In this document: positions 1 to 8,676 of the stretch, piece by piece | Numbering within the stretch: position 1 is the first letter of the stretch | Layout: each line of letters opens with the position of its first letter | Origin: UBA1858 sp965262455 | GTDB taxonomy: Bacteria; Pseudomonadota; Gammaproteobacteria; UBA4575 | Direction of reading: 5' to 3' | Assembly (NCBI GenBank): GCA_965262455.1 | Contig: CBDHFH010000008.1 | Coordinates: 1,240,001-1,304,000, forward strand | DNA length: 64,000 bases | The notes under the pieces: generated by a model | The model's input: the letters and a program-made list of their open reading frames with translations, nothing else | What the model was told of the DNA's origin: nothing | The model's database searches: none | Program-made: the position numbers and the translations under genes

Positions 1-225
1 GCCCGGTGAAAATAAGCCGATATCGGTTTTAGAAAAATCAAATGTTGCCAGATCCTGAGCCTCTAAACAGCGGTCGCCAAAAGGCACCGGCTTGCCCACA
101 GAGCGCTCACTGGCAAGTGCGTATACATTTCCCACTGGGAATTTACGTTGCGCCAAAATCGATAACATGACTTCGCCAACAGCGCCTGTTGCGCCCACTA
201 CTGCGACATCATATTTTTTACTCAT
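1..225 (-). CDS. asd: Aspartate-semialdehyde dehydrogenase, N-terminal part (cut by window edge)
   Basis: Only the first 75 codons are present; the rest lies before base 1. The product reduces aspartyl phosphate to aspartate semialdehyde, the branch point to lysine/diaminopimelate, threonine and methionine. Visible are the start MSKKYDVAVVGATGAVGE with the NADP-binding GATGAVG loop at residues 11-17, followed by the typical LASERSVGK stretch. It is the last visible gene of the minus-strand run leuC-leuD-leuB-asd, 27 bases after leuB. The related USG-1 proteins share this N-terminus, so a paralogue is not fully excluded, but asd next to leuB is a common gammaproteobacterial arrangement. Confidence 0.9.
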   Translation of the reverse strand, partial: MSKKYDVAVVGATGAVGEVMLSILAQRKFPVGNVYALASERSVGKPVPFGDRCLEAQDLATFDFSKTDIGLFSPG

Positions 226-252
226 TCGTTATTCCTTTAGCTATTTTTAGAC

Positions 253-1344
253 TTATCCAGTCATCACTTGTTGTAAATTTTTCACTACCGCATCTCCCAT
301 TTCACTGGTTGATACTGCTTGACCATCTTCCTCACAAATATCTTTAGTACGCGCACCTTGCTGTAACGTCATGACAACTGCCGCTTCAATTTTCTCTGCC
401 GCTGCTGGCTGATTTAATGAGTAGCGCAACATCATGGCAACAGACAATATTGTTGCCAATGGATTCGCTACATTTTTCCCAGCAATGTCAGGTGCAGAAC
501 CATGTATAGGCTCATACATGCCTTTGTTGTGCTGATTCAAGGAGGCAGATGGCAACATGCCAATAGAGCCAGTTAGCATGGCAGCAGCATCAGATAAGAT
601 ATCTCCAAATAAGTTAGACGTGAGGATAACGTCAAACTGCTTGGGGGCACGCACCAGCTGCATGGCTGCGTTATCAACATACATATGGCTAAGTTCAACA
701 TCACCGTATTGCTTATGCACCTCTTCAACGACTTCACGCCACAGTAAAGACACTTCCAGCACATTGGCTTTATCCACCGAACAAAGTCGTTTATCCCGTT
801 TCTGAGCAGCGGCAAAGGCTACATGCGCAATGCGACGGATTTCATTTTCATCGTAGACCATTGTGTTATAAGCACGACGAATATTATTCTGCACTTCTCG
901 AGCGCGCGGCTGACCAAAATAAATACCGCCTGTTAGTTCACGTACGATTAGTAAATCTAGATCGGCAACCAATTCCGGCTTTAGCGATGAAGCAGCAGCT
1001 AACTCTGCATACAACAGTGCAGGACGCAAATTAGCGAATAAATTTAACTGTGCACGTATATCTAATAAGCCCTGCTCAGGACGCAGGTGACGTTCAACTC
1101 CATCGTATTGCGGACCCCCAACCGCACCCAGCAGAACAGCGTCGCTGCGCTCAGCTTGCGCTATGGTGTCAGCCGGTAATGGCGACTTTGTTTCATTATA
1201 GGCGGCACCACCAATCAAACCATGTTGCAGCTCCAGCGCAAGACCATCAGCGCGCAAACAATCAAGCACTTTAATCGCCTCAGCAACTATTTCAGGCCCA
1301 ATGCCGTCACCGGGAAGAACAAGTATGCTAGGTGTTTTAGTCAT
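253..1344 (-). CDS. leuB: 3-isopropylmalate dehydrogenase
   Basis: Oxidative decarboxylation of 3-isopropylmalate with NAD, third step of leucine synthesis, in the cytoplasm as a homodimer. The 363-residue length is normal. Visible motifs are GDGIGPE at 12-18, LTGGIYFG at 137-144, the catalytic Asp-Lys pair in DKAN at 191-194 and the metal-binding DNAAMQL at 224-230. The start overlaps the end of leuD by 8 bases, suggesting translational coupling in a leuCDB operon. Nothing is truncated or substituted. Confidence 0.98.
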   Translation of the reverse strand: MTKTPSILVLPGDGIGPEIVAEAIKVLDCLRADGLALELQHGLIGGAAYNETKSPLPADTIAQAERSDAVLLGAVGGPQYDGVERHLRPEQGLLDIRAQLNLFANLRPALLYAELAAASSLKPELVADLDLLIVRELTGGIYFGQPRAREVQNNIRRAYNTMVYDENEIRRIAHVAFAAAQKRDKRLCSVDKANVLEVSLLWREVVEEVHKQYGDVELSHMYVDNAAMQLVRAPKQFDVILTSNLFGDILSDAAAMLTGSIGMLPSASLNQHNKGMYEPIHGSAPDIAGKNVANPLATILSVAMMLRYSLNQPAAAEKIEAAVVMTLQQGARTKDICEEDGQAVSTSEMGDAVVKNLQQVMTG

Positions 1345-1981
1345 GAGCGAATAACCAGGGTGATGTATTTTTCAATTGCTTTTCATACGCGCGAATTTTG
1401 TCTTCATACTGCAATGTAATTCCAATCTCATCTAATCCATTCAGCATGCAGTGTTTCTTGAATTCATCTATTTCAAAATGACAGCCATCAATTCCTGCCG
1501 CCGTCAGAGTTTGTGCATGCAAGTCAATCGTCACTTGGAAATCTGGCGTTTGCAAACTCGCGGCAAATAAAAAGTCGATGGTGGTTTGATCCAATATTAT
1601 TGGGAGCAAACCATTTTTATAGCAATTACTGAAAAAGATATCTGCAAAACTGGTTGAAACCACTGCACGAAAGCCATAATCCAGCATGGCCCACACTGCG
1701 TGTTCACGTGAAGATCCACAACCAAAATTATCTCTTGCTAATAAAATTTGCGCCTTGCTATATGCAGAATTATTTAAAATAAACTCACTGTTAATGCGTC
1801 GCTGACTATTATCTTGATCAAGCTCGCCTGGATCCAAGTAACGCCAATCATCAAACAAGTTGACGCCAAAGCCGCTCTTTTTTACTGACTTTAGATATTG
1901 TTTGGGAATAATGGCATCTGTATCGACATTGGGTCGATCCAGCGGCAACATACTGGATGTTAAGCTTGTAAATGCTTGCAT
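1337..1981 (-). CDS. leuD: 3-isopropylmalate dehydratase small subunit
   Basis: Swivel-domain subunit of isopropylmalate isomerase, working with LeuC to convert 2- to 3-isopropylmalate. It has 214 residues, usual for the proteobacterial form. VDTDAIIPKQYLK at 19-31 and the substrate-binding FGCGSSREHA at 86-95 are intact. It lies 12 bases after leuC and overlaps leuB by 8 bases, so the three leu genes are probably one transcript. Confidence 0.98.
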   Translation of the reverse strand: MQAFTSLTSSMLPLDRPNVDTDAIIPKQYLKSVKKSGFGVNLFDDWRYLDPGELDQDNSQRRINSEFILNNSAYSKAQILLARDNFGCGSSREHAVWAMLDYGFRAVVSTSFADIFFSNCYKNGLLPIILDQTTIDFLFAASLQTPDFQVTIDLHAQTLTAAGIDGCHFEIDEFKKHCMLNGLDEIGITLQYEDKIRAYEKQLKNTSPWLFAHD

Positions 1982-1993
1982 ATCTTTACCTGT

Positions 1994-3403
1994 TTAACTG
2001 AAATATTTTCTCGCATCATCAAAATGGCCTGCAATCGCTGCGGCAGCAGCCATAGCAGGACTGACTAAATGCGTGCGACCACCTTGGCCTTGACGCCCTT
2101 CGAAATTACGATTGGATGTCGACGCACAGCGTTCTCCCGCGTCCAATTGATCTGCGTTCATGCCCAGGCACATTGAACATCCCGGATCACGCCACTCAAA
2201 GCCTGCGGCTTTAAATACTTTATCCAAGCCTTCTTGTTCGGCTTGACGTTTCACCAATCCAGAGCCAGGCACAATCATGCCTAGCTTAATGTTGGCTGCG
2301 AGCTTATTTCCGCTAACCACCTTCGCCGCTTCACGCAGATCTTCGATACGCGAGTTGGTGCATGAACCGATAAATACTTTATCCACTTTAATTTCATTGA
2401 CTGCCTGACCGGGTTGCAAATCCATATAGGCGAGCGCTTTGCGCATGCCTTGTGCTTTGGTGGGATCTTTTTCCATGTCAGGATCCGGTACCACAGCATC
2501 GATCGGCACAACCATTTCAGGTGAGGTTCCCCAGCTCACTTGCGGTATTAACTCACTGGCATCAAGATCCACCACGCTATCGAAATGAGCAGCCTCATCT
2601 GACACCAGTTGACGCCATGATGTTACTGCCGCATCCCATAGCGCATCTTTCGGTGCGTATGGTCGCCCAGCGATATAGTTAATGGTCGTGTCATCAACAC
2701 CAATCACGCCTGCGCGCGCGCCCGCTTCAATGGACATATTGCAAATAGTCATTCGCGCTTCTATCGATAATTGTTGTATTGCCTCACCACAAAACTCAAT
2801 CGTGTGACCATTACCTCCCGCAGTACCAATTTTTGCAATCAGTGCCAGCACAATATCCTTGGAATACACACCCTTTGCCAGGCTGCCTGTAATTTTCACA
2901 CGCATAGACTTTGTCTTTCTCAGCAGCAAACATTGTGTTGCCAATACATGTTCAACTTCTGATGTGCCAATACCAAATGCAAGTGCTGCCAGTGCTCCGT
3001 GAGTCGATGTATGCGAATCACCACACACAATAGTCATACCCGGCAAACTGGCACCCTGTTCCGGACCTATAACATGCACGATCCCCTGTCGTGGATCATT
3101 CATGGCAAATTTGTTTAGCGCAAAGAATTTACAATTTTCATCTAAGGCATGTAATTGCTTACGCGATACTGGATCTGCAATCGGCTGATCACGCCCTGTG
3201 GTTGGCACATTATGATCGGGCACAGCAAGAATAGAGGCCTTGCGCCAAGGGCAGCGACCTGCCAGGCGCAAACTTTCAAACGCTTGAGGTGACGTGACTT
3301 CATGGACTAAATGTCTATCAATATAAATAAGACTCGTACCATCACTTTGGGTATGTACGACATGCGCGTTCCATAATTTGTCGTATAGAGATTGTGCTGT
3401 CAT
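1994..3403 (-). CDS. leuC: 3-isopropylmalate dehydratase large subunit
   Basis: Aconitase-family 4Fe-4S subunit of isopropylmalate isomerase in leucine synthesis. All three cluster cysteines are present: C348 in FIGSCTNSR and C409/C412 in PGCSMCLGMN. The histidine motif GDSHTSTHG sits near 128-136. Length is 469 residues, normal for the family. The 75-base gap to the upstream aroC shows no obvious leucine leader peptide, so classic leucine attenuation is not evident; the gene may be read from the prmB-aroC promoter or from one within the gap. Confidence 0.98.
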   Translation of the reverse strand: MTAQSLYDKLWNAHVVHTQSDGTSLIYIDRHLVHEVTSPQAFESLRLAGRCPWRKASILAVPDHNVPTTGRDQPIADPVSRKQLHALDENCKFFALNKFAMNDPRQGIVHVIGPEQGASLPGMTIVCGDSHTSTHGALAALAFGIGTSEVEHVLATQCLLLRKTKSMRVKITGSLAKGVYSKDIVLALIAKIGTAGGNGHTIEFCGEAIQQLSIEARMTICNMSIEAGARAGVIGVDDTTINYIAGRPYAPKDALWDAAVTSWRQLVSDEAAHFDSVVDLDASELIPQVSWGTSPEMVVPIDAVVPDPDMEKDPTKAQGMRKALAYMDLQPGQAVNEIKVDKVFIGSCTNSRIEDLREAAKVVSGNKLAANIKLGMIVPGSGLVKRQAEQEGLDKVFKAAGFEWRDPGCSMCLGMNADQLDAGERCASTSNRNFEGRQGQGGRTHLVSPAMAAAAAIAGHFDDARKYFS

Positions 3404-3478
3404 TAAACTATTTCTTGTTGAATAAAAACAATAGCAATCGAATTGTTAGATCCGACTTAATCGTGTTTGGGTTAATGT

Positions 3479-4576
3479 TTATTTACTTGCAGGAATATCT
3501 GGCAGATCCGTTTTCACGTTAGCATTTTGGGCACGATGGCGTAATGCATGATCGGCAAGTACCAATGCAAGCATAGCTTCTGCAATCGGTACCGCACGAA
3601 TTCCCACACAGGGATCATGACGCCCTGTGGTGACAACTTCTGTTGCTTGACCAGACTCATCGACGGTTTCACCTGGCACACGGATACTTGAAGTCGGCTT
3701 CAAGGCAATGGAAGCGATAATATCCTGACCCGAACTAATGCCACCAAGCGTGCCACCTGAGCGATTCGAAGCAAAGCCTTCCGGCAGAATGTTATCCCGG
3801 TGTTCGCTGCCACGTTGACTGACGCACTCAAACCCAGCCCCGATTTCAACGCCTTTGACGGCATTGATTGACATCATCGCTTTCGCAATATCTGCGTCTA
3901 GTCGATCAAATATCGGTTCACCCCAGCCGACTTTCATATTGCTTGCTTTAACCATTAGGCGCGCACCAATGGAATCACCATCACGGCGCAATTGATCAAG
4001 CAACGCTTCTAGATCCGGCACCAAGTTATTATCCGGAAAGAAGAAGGGGTTCGTTTCAACTTCTTGCCAATTCATTTTTTGTGCACGTATTGCACCAATC
4101 TGCGTGACACAGGCATTAATACGAGTGCCAAAGTCATGCTGCAAAAATTGTTTCGCAATCGCTCCAGCCGCCACGCGCATGGCGGTTTCGCGCGCGGATG
4201 ATCGCCCACCCCCACGATAATCGCGGATGCCATATTTTTTATAGTAAGTGTAATCGGCATGGCCAGGTCGAAAGCGCTGCGCGATATCAGAATAATCTTT
4301 TGATCGCTGGTCCTGGTTTCGAATTATCAAGCCTATGGGTGTGCCGGTGGTTTTACCCTCAAACACTCCCGAGAGTATTTCAACCTGATCCGGTTCACGT
4401 CGCTGTGTTGTGAATTTTGACTGCCCAGGTCGACGTCGATCGAGATCAGGTTGAAGATCATCTTCAGTCAAAGGTATGCCTGGAGGGCAGCCATCCACAA
4501 TAGCGCCTATCGCTGGGCCATGGCTCTCGCCAAACGAGCTGACGCAAAATAATGTACCAAATGTATTACCAGACAT
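3479..4576 (-). CDS. aroC: Chorismate synthase
   Basis: Last shikimate-pathway step, converting EPSP to chorismate with reduced FMN. I chose the ATG at 4576 giving MSGNTFGTLF, which aligns with MAGNTIGQLF of E. coli AroC; an in-frame TTG four codons earlier is also possible. From 4576 the protein has 365 residues. Signatures FGESHG (15-20), RPGHADYTY, GRSSARETAMRVAAGA and GRHDPCVGIRAVPIAEAM are all intact. It begins 8 bases after the prmB stop codon, so the two are probably co-transcribed, a common gammaproteobacterial pairing. Confidence 0.97.
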   Translation of the reverse strand: MSGNTFGTLFCVSSFGESHGPAIGAIVDGCPPGIPLTEDDLQPDLDRRRPGQSKFTTQRREPDQVEILSGVFEGKTTGTPIGLIIRNQDQRSKDYSDIAQRFRPGHADYTYYKKYGIRDYRGGGRSSARETAMRVAAGAIAKQFLQHDFGTRINACVTQIGAIRAQKMNWQEVETNPFFFPDNNLVPDLEALLDQLRRDGDSIGARLMVKASNMKVGWGEPIFDRLDADIAKAMMSINAVKGVEIGAGFECVSQRGSEHRDNILPEGFASNRSGGTLGGISSGQDIIASIALKPTSSIRVPGETVDESGQATEVVTTGRHDPCVGIRAVPIAEAMLALVLADHALRHRAQNANVKTDLPDIPASK

Positions 4577-4584
4577 TGACTCAC

Positions 4585-5511
4585 TCAATCATTATATTCA
4601 GTAAAATTTTGTGTTAGATGTTCACACTCATTTCGAGTTAACACGCAAACACCCTCCCCCCCATATTCAAATTCATGCCAAAGAAACTGGTGCCTGGGGA
4701 AACAGGCCTGCAAACTTTCGGCTGACTGTCCGACTTCCAATACCAACAACCCATGAGGTGAAAGCATTGGACAGGCACCGAAGATAATTCGCTTGGCTAT
4801 TTCAAGACCATCTTCGCCTGCAAATAATGCATGTTCAGGCTCATGACAAAACTCGCTGGGTAATTCAGGTTGTTCGCTTTGAGGGACATACGGCGGATTG
4901 GCAATAATAATATCATATTGATGGCGAGGAAGTTGCTCGTAGACATCTGAAATTACTACGTTTACTCGATTTTCCAGGCCATGAAACTCGATATTCTTTT
5001 GGGCAATGCGCAAAGCCGCTTGATCGATATCACTGATATCTACGCTGACGTCAGGGTAATGCAGGGCAGACAGAATTCCCAGGCAGCCGCTGCCAGTGCA
5101 AATATCTAATATACGAGTGATCGGTTTATCTTCAAGCAACCAGGGAGAAAAGGCCTGAGTAATCATTTCAGCAATCGGCGAGCGAGGAATCAAAGTGTGT
5201 TGATTCACGTAAAACTTATACCCTGCCTGCCATGTCTCACCTAGCAAGTATGCCAGTGGCATACGTAAAAAAATACGTTTATTAAGGATGGAATGCATCT
5301 GTTCACGTACGGGATCTGTCAATATTTGCTGAGCTTGTTGATCGTTAAAATCGGGTGGCAATCCAGCGACAAAACTGACAAGATACGCGGCCTCATCAAG
5401 CGCAGTTTCCATCCCTTGCCCATAGCTCAATGGATGTTGTTGTAAGACTGCAGCAATTTCAGAGACGGCATCTGCTACTGATTTACATGAGAGTGAAATA
5501 GTATTTTCCAT
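4585..5511 (-). CDS. prmB: 50S ribosomal protein L3 N(5)-glutamine methyltransferase
   Basis: SAM-dependent methyltransferase that modifies a glutamine of ribosomal protein L3. The SAM loop DICTGSGCL is at 136-144 and the catalytic NPPY at 205-208. The preceding LIPRSPIAE and AYLLGETWQAGYKFYVN segments fit PrmB better than the release-factor enzyme PrmC, as does linkage to aroC. The open frame extends 20 codons further upstream, but MENTISLSCK at 5511 gives a normal 308-residue protein; the extension looks like readthrough of the promoter region. It starts 60 bases from the divergent SCO gene. Confidence 0.93.
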   Translation of the reverse strand: MENTISLSCKSVADAVSEIAAVLQQHPLSYGQGMETALDEAAYLVSFVAGLPPDFNDQQAQQILTDPVREQMHSILNKRIFLRMPLAYLLGETWQAGYKFYVNQHTLIPRSPIAEMITQAFSPWLLEDKPITRILDICTGSGCLGILSALHYPDVSVDISDIDQAALRIAQKNIEFHGLENRVNVVISDVYEQLPRHQYDIIIANPPYVPQSEQPELPSEFCHEPEHALFAGEDGLEIAKRIIFGACPMLSPHGLLVLEVGQSAESLQACFPRHQFLWHEFEYGGEGVCVLTRNECEHLTQNFTEYND

Positions 5512-5571
5512 ACACAACACTAGAAATTTATTTAGCCAGCATATTAATCTTACAAGATAACAACCAGACAC

Positions 5572-6208
5572 ATGATTAACAAAATATTAATAGTGCTTGC
5601 CATTGCTGTTGCGATTGGAATTTGGGGCATATAGCTACCAACACTCCGCAAAAAATAAAGCGGATATTCATCAACAATTGCAACATGCCACCTACCTTTA
5701 TGACCAGAAAAAGGCGATCGCTAACTATGAGTTAATTGACCACAATGGCATGCAATTCACTCCAGATAGCATTCGTGATGCATGGACTTTTTGGTTTTTT
5801 GGTTTCACTCATTGTCCTGATATTTGCCCGATCACATTGGGCACACTTTCTGCCAGTGTCGATAAACTCAAGAACGAACATAAACTGAAAGACAACATTA
5901 AAATTATCTTCGTTTCAGTTGACCCACAGCGTGACAAGGTGGATAACCTAAAAACATATGTTAATGCTTTTAGCGAGCATGCCATTGGTGTGACGGCAAG
6001 TGACGAAAAACTCGCACCTTTCCTGAAAAATATGGGCATTATTGCCGTCAAACAGGACAATGATGGACAACTTTCCGATTACCTCGTTGACCACAGTAGT
6101 TCCGTTTTTTTAATTGCACCTGATACTGGGATCAGCGCATATTTTGGCACACCTCATGAAGTTGAAAATATTGTTAGTGATTTTTTAACAATCAGAAACT
6201 TTTTCTAA
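5572..6208 (+). CDS. SCO1/SenC/PrrC-family copper chaperone, apparent frameshift near the N-terminus
   Basis: Thioredoxin-fold copper protein probably serving cytochrome oxidase CuA assembly from the outer face of the inner membrane. Copper ligands are present: the CPDIC motif and the later His in DYLVDHSSS (C81, C85, H174 in the repaired numbering), plus FVSVDPQRD. The natural ATG at 5572 encodes an MINKILIVLAIAVAIGIW membrane anchor but stops after 20 codons. Removing one G from GGGG at 5624-5627 joins the anchor to the rest and gives 211 residues. Read as it stands, the main frame opens only at TTG 5597 and loses the anchor. Followed after 15 bases by psd. Confidence 0.8.
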
Positions 6209-6223
6209 TTAAGTTACACAGTA

Positions 6224-7096
6224 ATGAGTCAGTTACCCGCAACACGTTGGGAAAAATGCAAAGGATTATTATTCCATTGTTTTCCACATCACATTGTTTC
6301 GCGCATGACTTACTGGCTTACACGTCAACAGCTGCCTTTTCTTGAGCAGCTTATCAAATTATTTATGCGCTACTTCAGAGTAGACTTACAAGATGCTGCA
6401 ATTCAAGACATTGCGCAATACTCTACGTTTAATGAGTTTTTTACTCGCGAACTTAAACAAGGTGTGCGTCCTATTGATCACAGCATGCCATGCATCGTGT
6501 CACCTTGTGATGGCAAGGTCAGTTTATTTGGTGACATCAATAACAACACTTTAATTCAAGCCAAGAATAAATACTTCACACTGAATGAATTCCTTACACC
6601 AGATTGCAAGTATCTAGAAAAATTTATTAATGGCAGTTTCTATACCATTTACCTCTCACCACGAGACTACCATCGCGTACATACTGCCTATGGCGGTCAA
6701 TTATTGGAAATGATTTACGTCCCGGGCAGATTATTCAGTGTTGCCCCCTACGCGCCCAAAGCCATCGATAAATTATATGCACGTAATGAGAGAGTCATTT
6801 CTGTATTTGAAGTTGATAATGGCTATATGGCTATCGCCATGGTGGGTGCAGTCAATGTATCTGCCATTGATATGATCTGGTCAGGCATGATCACACCTCC
6901 ACATATGAATACAACGGTTCACTACGATTATCATGATCAACATATTGTGCTGGAGAAAGGCCAGCAGATGGGTACCTTCAATATGGGTTCAACAGTCGTA
7001 ATGATTTTCTCACCCAATTATGCGCAAGCAATTAAACAATTGAGCATCGAGCAACAAGTGAAAATGGGACAAACAATCGCGACCAGATTAAACTAG
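6224..7096 (+). CDS. psd: Phosphatidylserine decarboxylase proenzyme
   Basis: Makes phosphatidylethanolamine from phosphatidylserine at the inner membrane. The proenzyme cleaves itself between G255 and S256 in the NMGSTVVM segment to create the pyruvoyl group; the family usually shows LGST, here MGST. The other members of the self-cleavage triad are visible: D96 in SPCDG and H153 in YHRVH. The length of 290 is typical. It lies 15 bases after the SCO gene and converges on epmA with 4 bases between their stops. Placement a few genes before fimX recalls Pseudomonas, where psd is also close to fimX. Confidence 0.97.
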   Translation: MSQLPATRWEKCKGLLFHCFPHHIVSRMTYWLTRQQLPFLEQLIKLFMRYFRVDLQDAAIQDIAQYSTFNEFFTRELKQGVRPIDHSMPCIVSPCDGKVSLFGDINNNTLIQAKNKYFTLNEFLTPDCKYLEKFINGSFYTIYLSPRDYHRVHTAYGGQLLEMIYVPGRLFSVAPYAPKAIDKLYARNERVISVFEVDNGYMAIAMVGAVNVSAIDMIWSGMITPPHMNTTVHYDYHDQHIVLEKGQQMGTFNMGSTVVMIFSPNYAQAIKQLSIEQQVKMGQTIATRLN

Positions 7097-7100
7097 CGTG

Positions 7101-8060
7101 TCACGCATTACGCCAACTAAAGCTCATCACTTGATCAATACTGTTCACATCAAGCAGTAACATTAGTAGTCGATCAAGACCAACAGCAACACCTGCGCAA
7201 TCGGGTAAGCCAAATTTCTGAGCATCTATCAGACGCTGATCAATATCTATTTGCATTTGATTATTTGCCTTTCTGCACACCTGATCATTGTTGAAGCGAG
7301 TTAGCTGTATATCTGGATCGGTTAATTCGACATAACCGTTTGCCAACTCTAACGGCCCACAAAACACCTCAAAGCGTTGCGCGACAATATTATCATTTAC
7401 ATTAAGTTTAGCCAGGGCCGCCTGCTCAGCCGGATAATCGAACACACAAGTGAGTTTATTGCTATCGAATTGCGGCGCAATAATATGTGAAAAACTAAAA
7501 TCTATTTTTTGTTGCAATGATATTGCAGATACAGAACACATCCCATACTGACTACACAAACGATCAAAATCAGTTTCGGAAAGCTCAAAGAATGACTTAC
7601 CAAGTATTTTCTCAAACAAATTAGCGTAGGTGATATATTCGACCTTTTCAGATAAAACATTGGAATTACTTAGCACAGCGCAAATTAAATCCACTGTTTC
7701 ATTCATGATTTGTTGCAGTGAAAACCCAAGACGATACCATTCGATTATTGTGAACTCGGGATTATGTTTATCGCCTTGTTCACTTTGACGAAAACATTTA
7801 CATATTTGATAAATATCTGGCATACCCGCAGCTAACAAGCGTTTCATCGAGTATTCCGGTGAGGTTTGCAGGTAGTGTTTAGATAATTGCTGCTCAAGTA
7901 CAAATGACTCAATATTTGGATCAGTCACTGTATGTGAGCCCAAAAGAGGTGTTTCTACTTCTAGTATGTGTTTGCGGCTAAAAAATTCTCGAATATGACT
8001 TAAAGCGCGGGCGCGAATTGTGAGGCTATGCAGCGTCGCGGTTGGTTGCCAATCAGACAT
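7101..8060 (-). CDS. epmA: EF-P--(R)-beta-lysine ligase (GenX/PoxA/YjeA)
   Basis: Truncated class II lysyl-tRNA-synthetase-like enzyme that attaches (R)-beta-lysine to Lys34 of elongation factor P. The 319-residue length matches a catalytic domain without an anticodon-binding domain. Class II motif 2 is seen as FRQSEQG..HNPEFTIIEWYR and motif 3 as GVAVGLDRLLMLL near the C-terminus. It follows efp by 12 bases on the same strand, so substrate and modifying enzyme are co-transcribed. Absence of an N-terminal OB domain separates it from LysS. Confidence 0.97.
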   Translation of the reverse strand: MSDWQPTATLHSLTIRARALSHIREFFSRKHILEVETPLLGSHTVTDPNIESFVLEQQLSKHYLQTSPEYSMKRLLAAGMPDIYQICKCFRQSEQGDKHNPEFTIIEWYRLGFSLQQIMNETVDLICAVLSNSNVLSEKVEYITYANLFEKILGKSFFELSETDFDRLCSQYGMCSVSAISLQQKIDFSFSHIIAPQFDSNKLTCVFDYPAEQAALAKLNVNDNIVAQRFEVFCGPLELANGYVELTDPDIQLTRFNNDQVCRKANNQMQIDIDQRLIDAQKFGLPDCAGVAVGLDRLLMLLLDVNSIDQVMSFSWRNA

Positions 8061-8072
8061 CCCGCAGATGAA

Positions 8073-8645
8073 CTAGGCCTCTTTGACTCTAGAGACATAC
8101 TCACCGGTACGAGTATCAATTTTTATCACTTCACCCTCTTCAACAAATAATGGCACTTTAACTGTTGCACCTGTTTCTAGCGTAGCAGGTTTAGTGGCAC
8201 CTTGCGCAGTATCACCTTTTACACCCGGGTCAGATTGAGTAATTTTTAACTCGACAAAATTGGGCGCACTGATTGACAGGGGCGCACCGTTATACAAAGT
8301 GACCTGGCAAATATCCTGATCCTTGAGCCAATCAGCTGCATCACCAACGGCCGTTGCATCGGCAGCATGTTGCTCAAAAGTACTTTGGTCCATAAAATGC
8401 CATTGCTCTCCATCAGAATACAAATATTGCATATCGACTTCCATGACGTCAGCACCTTCGACACTGTCACCAGACTTGAAGGTACGATCTACAACACGAC
8501 CAGTTTTTAAGTTACGAATTTTGACACGATTAAATGCTTGACCTTTTCCGGGTTTTACAAATTCATTCTCGACAATTGTATAGGGATCGCCATCAAGCAT
8601 AATTTTAAGACCCGCTTTAAACTCATTAGTGTTATAACTTGCCAT
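8073..8645 (-). CDS. efp: Elongation factor P
   Basis: Translation factor that relieves ribosome stalling at polyproline runs. From the ATG at 8645 (MASYNTNEFK) it has 190 residues, matching the family; the frame is open further upstream but that part is not conserved and runs into the divergent epmB. The modification site is Lys34 in VKPGKGQAF, the form recognised by EpmA/EpmB, consistent with both enzymes flanking it. The three beta-barrel domains end in the usual IDTRTGEYVSRVKEA tail. Confidence 0.98.
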   Translation of the reverse strand: MASYNTNEFKAGLKIMLDGDPYTIVENEFVKPGKGQAFNRVKIRNLKTGRVVDRTFKSGDSVEGADVMEVDMQYLYSDGEQWHFMDQSTFEQHAADATAVGDAADWLKDQDICQVTLYNGAPLSISAPNFVELKITQSDPGVKGDTAQGATKPATLETGATVKVPLFVEEGEVIKIDTRTGEYVSRVKEA

Positions 8646-8676
8646 AAACATAACTTCACTATTTAAAAGATGCGCC

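Noticed and set aside
3427..3447. Inverted repeat AACAAT-N9-ATTGTT between aroC and leuC as a leucine attenuator
   Set aside because: The stem is only six AT-rich pairs, there is no leader peptide with leucine codons and no T run.
5572..5640. Programmed ribosomal frameshifting in the SCO gene
   Set aside because: The site is GGGG followed by C with no recognisable slippery heptamer or obvious pseudoknot, and SCO proteins are not known to use recoding; an extra base in the sequence is simpler.
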